Below are positions 1-4,298 of a stretch of 6,982 nt of DNA, piece after piece. Below the pieces are notes generated by a model. That model had not been told where the DNA came from, made no database searches, and saw only the letters and a list, made by a program, of their open reading frames with translations. The stretch is from Actinomycetota bacterium (GTDB lineage Bacteria > Actinomycetota > Thermoleophilia > Gaiellales > Gaiellaceae), in contig JACCZA010000391.1 in assembly GCA_013696185.1 (NCBI GenBank), positions 1 to 6,982 of the forward strand, written 5' to 3'. Made by a program: the position numbers and the translations under genes. How positions within the stretch are numbered: position 1 is the stretch's first letter; every line of letters starts with the position of its first letter.

Positions 1-165
1 GTGCACGCCCGTGTCCGTCCGTCCGGCCACGGCGAGCCGGCTCCAGCTCGGGAAGACCCTGTCGGGGGCGGCTCCGAGCGCCCCCTCGACGGTGCGCAGC
101 CCCGGCTGGGCGGCCCACCCGCGAAACCCGCCGCCGTCGTACTCGAGCCGGAGCCGGAGCCGCAT
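1..165 (-). CDS. truA: tRNA pseudouridine synthase TruA, N-terminal 55 residues (runs off left edge)
   Basis: TruA converts uridines 38-40 of the tRNA anticodon arm to pseudouridine. Translation from the ATG at 165 reads MRLRLRLEYDGGGFRGWA, the usual TruA opening (hydrophobic strand, EYDG, F-GW). It continues with a TVEGAL helix (residues 25-30) and AGRTDTGVH at residues 47-55. Asp51 in GRTD is the family's catalytic aspartate (Asp60 in E. coli). The frame stays open to base 1, so the gene is cut only by the window edge. The start is well fixed: an in-frame TAG lies 15 bases upstream, and no other start lies between. I see no clear Shine-Dalgarno sequence in front of it. truA directly after rplQ is the usual actinobacterial order. 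The rplQ-side hairpin at 301-327 and the 165-base gap suggest truA may be transcribed partly on its own, although I could not find a convincing promoter. Pro34 inside the TVEGAL helix region is a mild oddity. Confidence 0.93.
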   Translation of the reverse strand, partial: MRLRLRLEYDGGGFRGWAAQPGLRTVEGALGAAPDRVFPSWSRLAVAGRTDTGVH

Positions 166-330
166 GCAGCGAGGAGCCTAAGGGCTGCTTCGGCGGAGTG
201 ACCCTCGCGCGTTTCTACGCGTCCGCGCCCGAGGGCGATTCACTCGCCCGGGAGGCCAATCAGTTGCTCGGGAACGGCGAGCTCTGTGAGGGAAGGGGCC
301 TGGGGGGAAACCGCAGGTTTCCCCCCACGC
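166..330. other. rplQ-truA intergenic region
   Basis: These 165 bases lie between the rplQ stop and the truA start. They hold the operon-end hairpin (301-327) and a second, smaller inverted repeat: GGGCGA at 233-238 and TCGCCC at 244-249, with a 5-base loop. Bases 223-237 (CCGCGCCCGAGGGCG) recur exactly in the hairpin between map and rpmJ. A plus-strand open frame crosses the region, but it resembles no family and reads straight through the terminator stem. I found no good -35/-10 pair for truA. A TAGAAA on the minus strand (near 211-216) has no matching -35 box at 17 bases. Confidence 0.6.
301..327 (-). terminator. Probable operon-end terminator hairpin after rplQ
   Basis: A perfect 12-bp inverted repeat begins three bases after the rplQ stop codon: TGGGGGGAAACC at 301-312 and GGTTTCCCCCCA at 316-327, with a 3-base loop. 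On the minus strand the stem is followed by GGCCCCTTCCC, not a T run, so it is not a classic intrinsic terminator. Stems without a U tract at operon ends are often reported in high-GC actinobacteria. It may terminate transcription, protect the mRNA 3' end, or both. The position, exactly at the end of the alpha operon and before truA, supports this reading. Confidence 0.65.
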
Positions 331-684
331 TCAATCGACCAGCTCGAGGTAGACCATCTCGGCGGCGTCGCCCTGACGCGGCCCGAGCTTGACGATCCGC
401 GAATAGCCGCCCGGACGGTCGACGAACCGCGGGCCGACGTCCGCGAAGAGCTTGTGGACGATGTCCCTCGACCGGAGGTAGGCGATCGCCTGGCGACGCG
501 CGGCGAGATCGCCCCGCCGCCCCAGCGTGATCATCTGCTCGGCGATCGGCTTCACGGCCTTGGCCTTCGCCTCGGTCGTCCGGATCCGGCCGTGCTCGAT
601 CAGGGCCCCCGCCAGATTGGCGTAGAGGGCCCTGCGATGAGCCGAGTCCCGGCCGAGCTTCTTTCCCGCTCGCTGATGCCTCAT
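331..684 (-). CDS. rplQ: 50S ribosomal protein L17
   Basis: The 117-residue product is a full-length bacterial L17, a large-subunit protein that contacts 23S rRNA near the peptide exit tunnel. The N-terminal MRHQRAGKKLGRDSAHRRAL is the family signature. It is followed by the LAGALIEHGRIRTTEAKAKA stretch (residues 24-43), the RR-(A)-IAYLRSRDIVHKLF helix region, and the C-terminal GGYSRIVKLGPRQGDAAEMV segment (residues 92-111), ending in LELVD. The start at ATG 684 is 12 bases after the rpoA stop, the standard alpha-operon arrangement. The spacer has no strong Shine-Dalgarno sequence (GAGCCGGGCG), so translational coupling to rpoA is likely. It is the last gene before the terminator hairpin. 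Confidence 0.98.
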   Translation of the reverse strand: MRHQRAGKKLGRDSAHRRALYANLAGALIEHGRIRTTEAKAKAVKPIAEQMITLGRRGDLAARRQAIAYLRSRDIVHKLFADVGPRFVDRPGGYSRIVKLGPRQGDAAEMVYLELVD

Positions 685-696
685 CGCCCGGCTCGA

Positions 697-1674
697 CTAC
701 TCCTCGTCGCCCCGCAGCGTCAGACCGTGGGTGCCAAGGGTCTCCTTGACCTCCTCGATCGACTTCTTGCCGAAGTTCGGAATCGCCGCGAGCTCGTTCT
801 CCGTCTTCGTGACGAGGTCGCCGATCGTCTCGATGCCGACGCGCTTGAGGCAGTTGTACGAGCGCACCCCGAGCTCGAGCTCCTCGATCGGGAAGTTCTC
901 CATGCCGTGCGCGAGCGGCGCCTCCGGGCTCGAGCCGTTGGTGGTGGCCGCAGCCTCTCCGAAGCCCTCGATCGTGTCGATGTCGGTGAAGATGGCCAGC
1001 TGGCGGATCAGGATCTCCGCTGCCTGGGCGATCGCCTCGCGCGGGTCGATCGAGCCGTCGGTCGTGACGTCGAGCCGCAGCTTGTCGTAGTCGGTGCGCT
1101 GGCCCACGCGCGCCGCCTCGACGTCGTAGGTGACGCGGCGGACTGGCGAGAAGATCGAGTCGACCGGGATCACGCCGATCGTGTACTCGGGGCCGCGGTT
1201 GTTCTCGGCCGGCACGTAGCCACGACCCCGGCCGATCGTGAGCGTCAGCTCGAGCTTGGCGTCCGAGGACAGGCTCGCGAGCTCGAGCTCGGGGTTGAGG
1301 ATCTCGAGCTCGCCCGGCGCCTGGATGTCGGCGGCCGTGACGGTGCCGGCGCCCTTCTTGGCGACGTGCACCTCGATCTCCGGCGACTCGCCGTGCAGCC
1401 GGCAGATCAGGCTCTTCAGGTTGAGGATGATGTCGGTGATGTCCTCGCGGACACCGGGGAGGGTCGTGAACTCGTGCATCGTCCCCTCGAACTTCACCGA
1501 GGTGACGGCGGCGCCTTCGAGGGACGAGAGCAGCACGCGGCGCAGCGAGTTGCCGAACGTGTAGCCGAAGCCGCGGTCGAGCGGCTCGATCACGAAGACG
1601 CCACGATCCTCGTTCACTTCCTCGTGGACGATCCTCGGGACCTGAAACTCCATCAGGCTGGTGCGAGTTGCCAT
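697..1674 (-). CDS. rpoA: DNA-directed RNA polymerase subunit alpha
   Basis: This 325-residue protein is the alpha subunit, whose dimer nucleates assembly of core RNA polymerase. The N-terminal domain (about residues 8-235) holds the dimerisation motif GFGYTFGNSLRRVLLSS (35-51), EGAAVTSVKFEG (53-64) and VREDITDIILNLK (75-87). A short flexible linker rich in A, T, N, S, P and G follows (about 237-262). The C-terminal domain (263-322) is a helix-hairpin-helix unit with RSYNCLK (271-277) and NFGKKS (300-305). By alignment with the E. coli domain, Arg271, Asn274, Cys275, Lys277, Gly302, Lys304 and Ser305 are the residues that contact UP-element DNA and activators. The ATG at 1674 has AAGGA at 1684-1688 as its ribosome-binding site, the best one in the window. 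Nothing is truncated or missing. Confidence 0.99.
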   Translation of the reverse strand: MATRTSLMEFQVPRIVHEEVNEDRGVFVIEPLDRGFGYTFGNSLRRVLLSSLEGAAVTSVKFEGTMHEFTTLPGVREDITDIILNLKSLICRLHGESPEIEVHVAKKGAGTVTAADIQAPGELEILNPELELASLSSDAKLELTLTIGRGRGYVPAENNRGPEYTIGVIPVDSIFSPVRRVTYDVEAARVGQRTDYDKLRLDVTTDGSIDPREAIAQAAEILIRQLAIFTDIDTIEGFGEAAATTNGSSPEAPLAHGMENFPIEELELGVRSYNCLKRVGIETIGDLVTKTENELAAIPNFGKKSIEEVKETLGTHGLTLRGDEE

Positions 1675-1699
1675 GCGATCCTTTCCTTCATCCGTCAGA

Positions 1700-1714
1700 C
1701 CGGGCCGAGCCCGG
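1700..1714 (-). repeat. Hairpin in the rpsD-rpoA gap
   Basis: The 49-base gap between the rpsD stop and the rpoA start contains CCGGGC at 1700-1705 and GCCCGG at 1709-1714, a 6-bp stem with a 3-base loop. On the minus strand it is followed by TCTGACGG, with no T run, so it is unlikely to terminate transcription. It could mark an mRNA processing or stability site that adjusts rpoA relative to the ribosomal genes. Short GC stems are common by chance in DNA this rich in G+C. Confidence 0.35.
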
Positions 1715-1723
1715 CGCGGGGGG

Positions 1724-2344
1724 TTACTTCGAGTAGAGCTCGACGATGAGCGATTCCTGCACCGGCGTGTCGATCTCGGCCCGCTCGGGCCACTTCAGCA
1801 CCTTGCCGGTGAGGCCCTCGTGGTCGGCCTGAAGCCAGGGCGCGACGGAGGCGGTGAGATCGGTCGCGTCGCGAATTACGCTCTCGGCAGCGCTGCCGGG
1901 CGCCATCGTGACGATGTCGTCCGGTCGGACGCCGAAGCTCGGGATGTTCACGCGCCGGCCGTTCACGTGGAAGTGGCCGTGCCGAACGAGCTGCCGGGAC
2001 TGTGCACGCGAGGATGCGAAACCGAGGCGGTAGACGACGTTGTCGAGCCGGGTCTCGAGGATTCGCAGGAGGTTCTCTCCCGTGATGCCCGATCCCTTCG
2101 TCGCCTTCGCGTAGTAGTTGCGGAACTGCTTCTCGAGCAGCCCGTAGTAGCGGCGCGCCTTCTGCTTCTCGCGCAGCTGCAGCAGGTACTCGGACTGCTT
2201 GATGCGTCCGCGCCCGTGCTCCCCCGGCGGGTAGCTGCGCCGCTCGATCGCGCACTTCTCGGTCAGGCAGCGCTCGCCCTTGAGGAAGAGCTTCATCCCC
2301 TCCCGGCGGCAGACGCGACACTTGGGACCGACGTCGCGAGCCAC
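1724..2344 (-). CDS. rpsD: 30S ribosomal protein S4 (zinc-binding form)
   Basis: S4 is a primary 16S rRNA binding protein that nucleates small-subunit assembly, and in several bacteria it represses its own operon. The 206-residue product starts MARDVGPKCRVCRREG. Cys9, Cys12, Cys26 and Cys31 form the CxxC...C-x4-C zinc knuckle of the C+ type of S4. RSYPPGEHG (36-44) follows, then the S4 RNA-binding domain from about residue 97 (ETRLDNVVYRLGF) through HFHVNGRRVNIPS (124-136). The C-terminal ESLIVELYSK is typical. I chose GTG at 2344 because the family begins MAR-x-x-GP-K-C and because GGAG at 2350-2353 sits 5 bases upstream. A second in-frame GTG at 2374 would add MARDFRDGAL, but it has no properly spaced ribosome-binding site. 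The gene follows an unusual 163-base spacer and precedes rpoA by 49 bases. Confidence 0.97.
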   Translation of the reverse strand: MARDVGPKCRVCRREGMKLFLKGERCLTEKCAIERRSYPPGEHGRGRIKQSEYLLQLREKQKARRYYGLLEKQFRNYYAKATKGSGITGENLLRILETRLDNVVYRLGFASSRAQSRQLVRHGHFHVNGRRVNIPSFGVRPDDIVTMAPGSAAESVIRDATDLTASVAPWLQADHEGLTGKVLKWPERAEIDTPVQESLIVELYSK

Positions 2345-2508
2345 TAGTGCTCCGTCCCGGAAGTCCCTTGCCACTCCGGGGAGTGGCCGGGTGCGAGCCG
2401 AGGTCGCACGGTGTCCGCTCGCGTGCTGGAGGCACGTGTGCGGGCGCCGGGTGGGCTCAGGCGTGCCCGGACGCCCCCGGAGTCCAAGGGAGTTGCGGGG
2501 CGGCGCAC
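2344..2508 (-). CDS. Possible 54-residue small ORF filling the rpsK-rpsD spacer
   Basis: I recognise no family. A GTG at 2508 overlaps the rpsK TAG by one base (TAGTG). The frame runs 54 codons to a TAG at 2344-2346, which in turn overlaps the rpsD GTG by one base (TAGTG). The peptide starts MRRPATPLDSGGVRARLSPP. It is rich in Arg, Pro, Ala, Thr, Ser and Gly, with no hydrophobic segment or motif. By my count 42 of 54 third positions are G or C. That appears lower than in the neighbouring genes and is typical of translated non-coding high-GC DNA. The exact fit at both ends is the only argument for translation. It might serve to pass ribosomes from rpsK to rpsD rather than to make a useful protein. 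The same bases also contain hairpins suited to a regulatory leader, so the coding call is weak. Confidence 0.22.
   Translation of the reverse strand: MRRPATPLDSGGVRARLSPPGARTRASSTRADTVRPRLAPGHSPEWQGTSGTEH
2350..2353 (-). promoter_or_regulatory. Ribosome-binding site of rpsD
   Basis: GGAG on the minus strand ends 5 bases before the GTG at 2344. This supports that start over the in-frame GTG at 2374. Its complement CTCC appears in the loop of an upstream hairpin (CTCCA, minus strand, 2427-2431), which would allow the site to be masked. Confidence 0.6.
2370..2438 (-). promoter_or_regulatory. Cluster of three hairpins upstream of rpsD, candidate leader
   Basis: There are three inverted repeats in a row. 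First in transcription order is CGTGC/GCACG, with loop CTCCA (2422-2436). Next is GTGCGA/TCGCAC, with a 7-base loop (2391-2409). Last is an exact 8-bp repeat, GCCACTCC at 2370-2377 and GGAGTGGC at 2380-2387, whose two central bases mean a real loop would open the inner pairs. They lie 26-94 bases before the S4 start, in the only long gap of the S13-S11-S4 block. In E. coli S4 represses the alpha operon by binding a structured mRNA site near the rpsM start, and in Bacillus subtilis S4 regulates its own rpsD leader. A similar role here is inference from position and structure. The order of the hairpins does not match any leader I can identify. Confidence 0.35.
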
Positions 2509-2912
2509 TAGACGCGCCGTCGCTTTCTCGGGCGGACGCCGTTGTGGGCCTGCGGCGTGACGTCCCTGACGCCGAGGATCTCGAGCCCCGCCGCCTGGAG
2601 CGACCGGATCGCCGTCTCCCGGCCCGAGCCGGGGCCCTTGACGAAGACCTCGACCTTCTGCAGCCCGTGCTCCATGCCCTTGCGCGCGCAGGAGTCCGCA
2701 GTCACCTGCGCCGCGAACGGCGTCGACTTGCGCGAGCCCTTGAAGCCCGCGGAGCCGGCCGACTCCCACGCGATCACGTTGCCCTCCTTGTCGGTCAGGG
2801 CGACGATCGTGTTGTTGAAGGACGTCTTGATGTGCGCCTGGCCGATCGCCACGTTCTTGCGCACGCGCCGGCGGGTGCGCCCGCGTGCCGCCTGCTTGCG
2901 GGGAGGCGCCAC
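2508..2912 (-). CDS. rpsK: 30S ribosomal protein S11
   Basis: S11 lies on the platform of the small subunit near the E site and helps to position mRNA. The 134-residue product is full length. A basic N-terminus (MAPPRKQAARGRTRRRVRKN) is followed by IGQAHIKTSFNNTIVALTD (23-41), the GNVIAWESAGSAGFKGSRKSTPFAA core and the VFVKGPGSGRETAIRSL loop. The family C-terminus is TPQAHNGVRPRKRRRV, with Val where many homologues have Cys in HNGCRPPK. The start is the GTG at 2912, whose G is the last base of the rpsM TAG (TAGTG), so translation is coupled by one-base overlap. An AAGG sits 8 bases upstream inside rpsM. Its own stop again forms TAGTG with the next possible start. Confidence 0.98.
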   Translation of the reverse strand: MAPPRKQAARGRTRRRVRKNVAIGQAHIKTSFNNTIVALTDKEGNVIAWESAGSAGFKGSRKSTPFAAQVTADSCARKGMEHGLQKVEVFVKGPGSGRETAIRSLQAAGLEILGVRDVTPQAHNGVRPRKRRRV

Positions 2913-3286
2913 TACTTCGCCTTCTTGCCACGGCCGACCGTCTTCTTGGGGCCCTTGCGGGTGCGGGCGTTGGTCTTCGTCCGCTGGCCGTTCACGGGCA
3001 GCCCGCGCCGGTGCCGGATCCCGCGGTAGGCACCGATCTCGGACAGGCGCTTGATCGCCTGCGAGCGCTCGCGGCGCAGGTCTCCCTCGACCTGCAGCTC
3101 GGCGTCGATGTGCGTGCGGAGCTTCGTGACCTCGTCGTCGGTGAGGTCTCGCACCTTCGTGTCGGGCGAGAGGCCGAGCGCGGCGCAGACCTGGCGCGCG
3201 GTCGGCTGACCGATCCCGAAGATGTAGGTGAGTCCGACCTCGAGGCGCTTCTGGTTCGGAAGGTTGACTCCTGCGATTCGCGCCAC
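2912..3286 (-). CDS. rpsM: 30S ribosomal protein S13
   Basis: S13 sits on the head of the small subunit, contacts S19 and the 50S subunit, and reaches the P-site tRNA through its basic tail. The 124-residue product starts MARIAGVNLPNQKRLEVGLT. It contains YIFGIGQPTARQVC (22-35), a helix-two-turns-helix region through LTDDEVTKLR, and the signature AYRGIRHRRGLPVNGQRTKTNARTRKG (about residues 87-113), followed by a lysine-rich tail. The GTG start at 3286 lies 7 bases after the rpmJ stop, with AGGGG about 10 bases upstream. As with rpsK and rpsD, the start is embedded in TAGTGGC. Here the TAG is not the stop of the upstream gene, which ends in TAA at 3294-3296. Confidence 0.98.
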   Translation of the reverse strand: MARIAGVNLPNQKRLEVGLTYIFGIGQPTARQVCAALGLSPDTKVRDLTDDEVTKLRTHIDAELQVEGDLRRERSQAIKRLSEIGAYRGIRHRRGLPVNGQRTKTNARTRKGPKKTVGRGKKAK

Positions 3287-3293
3287 TAGGCGG

Positions 3294-3407
3294 TTACCCC
3301 TGTCTTTGCTTGTGCCGTGGATTGGTGCAGATGACCATCGTCGTGCCGTGCCGCTTGATCACGCGACAGCGCTCGCACATCGGCTTCACGGAGGCGCGAA
3401 CCTTCAT
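3294..3407 (-). CDS. rpmJ: 50S ribosomal protein L36 (zinc-binding form)
   Basis: The 37-residue protein starts MKVRASVKPMCERCRVIKRH and ends NPRHKQRQG. It is a complete L36, the smallest large-subunit protein, which stabilises 23S rRNA near the L6 region. Cys11, Cys14, Cys27 and His32 make up the CxxC...C-x4-H zinc ribbon of the C+ type. The ATG at 3407 overlaps the stop of the infA relic as ATGA. I see only a weak upstream site (CCGGCGACCG), so initiation may depend on coupling to whatever is translated just before. The last codons (CCA, CAA, AGA) are A/T-ending, unlike most of the operon. The position before rpsM matches the conserved order. Confidence 0.97.
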   Translation of the reverse strand: MKVRASVKPMCERCRVIKRHGTTMVICTNPRHKQRQG

Positions 3408-3457
3408 CGGTCGCCGGGGAGCATTCGAATGGAGTTGGTGCGCATCTTGACTGCCAT
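3404..3457 (-). pseudogene. infA: Relic of infA (translation initiation factor IF1), 17 codons left
   Basis: The frame from ATG 3457 reads MAVKMRTNSIRMLPGDR and stops at TGA 3404-3406, overlapping the rpmJ start as ATGA. IF1 is about 70 residues long and occludes the ribosomal A site during initiation. Its conserved centre is typically SGKMR-x-N-Y/F-IRILPGDR, followed by V-x-VELSPYD. The relic matches this centre at 11 of 16 positions (K, M, R, N, I, R, L, P, G, D, R). It is on the right strand and at the syntenic place between map and rpmJ. The N-terminal half of the OB fold and all residues after GDR are missing, and the bases on both sides do not encode them in any frame. No working IF1 can be made from this locus. 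A weak AGGG precedes the ATG, so the peptide could still be translated and couple to rpmJ. Confidence 0.72.
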
Positions 3458-3533
3458 ACCCTCACAAAGACCGCGCCCTCGGGCGCGGTAGCGGAACGGA
3501 AAACTCGCGCACGGCAGAGCCCCGGCGAGGCGC
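3408..3533. other. map-rpmJ spacer lacking full-length infA
   Basis: This 126-base spacer is where most actinobacteria carry the whole infA gene, which needs more than 210 bases. It holds only the hairpin at 3471-3488 and the 17-codon relic. The stretch 3421-3457 is visibly poorer in G+C than the genes around it, as expected for sequence no longer under codon selection. I found no convincing sigma-70 type promoter on the minus strand. Confidence 0.6.
3471..3488 (-). terminator. GC-rich hairpin between map and rpmJ, terminator or attenuator
   Basis: The minus strand reads CCGCGCCCGAGGGCGCGG, a 7-bp all-GC stem closed by a CGAG tetraloop, followed directly by TCTTTGTG. The short T-containing tail makes this the most terminator-like element inside the operon. 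On the plus strand no T run follows. It lies 45 bases after the map stop and 13 bases before the infA relic. It could partly separate secY-adk-map from the rpmJ-rplQ block, or act as an RNA processing site. Confidence 0.45.
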
Positions 3534-4298
3534 TCACTGTAGCAGACGAGCTCGCACCGCCGTCAGGATCCAGGGGCCGGACTCGGTGATCGCGACCGTG
3601 TGCTCGAAGTGGGCCGCGAGCGACCCGTCGGCGGTCGAGATCGACCACATGTCGTCGGCGACGACGATGTCCGCGCTGCCCGCCGTGATCATGGGCTCGA
3701 TCGCGATCGTCATGCCCGTCGAGAGAGGCGCGCCGGTGCCCGGACGACCGAAGTTCGGCACCTGCGGATCCTCGTGCATCGAGCGACCGACGCCGTGCCC
3801 GACGAGGCTCCGCACGATCGAGAAGCCGGCTTCCTCGGTCGTCCGCTGCACGGCCGCCGAGATGTCGCCCACGCGGTTGCCGACCCGCGCCTGCTCGATC
3901 CCGGCCGCGAGCGCGGCCTCGCACGTCTGGAGGAGCCTCTCGGTCGCCTCGTCGATCTCGCCGACCGCCAGTGTCGAGGCGGAGTCGGCGACGAAGCCGG
4001 CGAGCGTCACGCCGACGTCGACGGAGAGGACGTCGCCCTCGTCGAGCGCGTAGGGGCCCGGGATGCCGTGGACGATCATCTCGTTCGGCGAGGCACAGAC
4101 GGCCGCCGGGTAGCCGCGGTACCCCTTGAAGGTCGGCGAGCCGCCGCGCGAGCGGATGAACTCCTCCGCGATCCGGTCGAGCTCGCCGGTCGTGACCCCG
4201 GGCCGGATACTCTCGCGGACGAGCTCGAGCGTCTGGGCGACGATCTCGCCCGCCTCGGCCATCCGCTCGAGCTCCGCAGCCGACTTGCGGATGATCAT
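3534..4298 (-). CDS. map: Methionine aminopeptidase, type I
   Basis: The enzyme removes the initiator methionine from new proteins whose second residue is small. The 254-residue product is a compact type I enzyme without the zinc-finger N-terminal extension found in some homologues. The five metal ligands of the pita-bread fold are all visible: Asp94 (SVDVG), Asp105 (VADSA), His168 (GHGVG), Glu201 (AIEPM) and Glu232 (FEHT). His77 (IVHGIP) and His175 (MHEDP) are the conserved active-site histidines. The start is the ATG at 4298 (MIIRKSAAELERM), which overlaps the adk stop as ATGA. An upstream extension of the frame only reads through adk in another frame and is not protein-like. In this cluster it acts on the ribosomal proteins made beside it, several of which start Met-Ala. 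Confidence 0.97.
   Translation of the reverse strand: MIIRKSAAELERMAEAGEIVAQTLELVRESIRPGVTTGELDRIAEEFIRSRGGSPTFKGYRGYPAAVCASPNEMIVHGIPGPYALDEGDVLSVDVGVTLAGFVADSASTLAVGEIDEATERLLQTCEAALAAGIEQARVGNRVGDISAAVQRTTEEAGFSIVRSLVGHGVGRSMHEDPQVPNFGRPGTGAPLSTGMTIAIEPMITAGSADIVVADDMWSISTADGSLAAHFEHTVAITESGPWILTAVRARLLQ

Noticed and set aside
1..201. A 66-codon plus-strand frame at the left edge.
   Set aside because: The minus strand here encodes the clear N-terminus of TruA, and the plus-strand frame is its mirror.
198..392. A 64-codon plus-strand frame between truA and rplQ.
   Set aside because: It reads through the terminator stem and into the 3' end of rplQ antisense. It has no family resemblance and no clear ribosome-binding site.
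286..1749. A 487-codon open frame on the plus strand opposite rplQ and rpoA.
   Set aside because: It is antisense to two certain genes. Its composition (Arg, Asp, Val, Leu-rich) is the usual mirror of GC-rich coding DNA, and it has no recognisable domain.
3408..3533. A hidden full-length infA or its N-terminal half in the map-rpmJ spacer. One frame reads GAVFVRV, vaguely like the IF1 segment NAMFRVEL.
   Set aside because: The spacer is too short for IF1. The resemblance covers a few hydrophobic residues in a different frame from the KMR-N-IR-LPGDR match.
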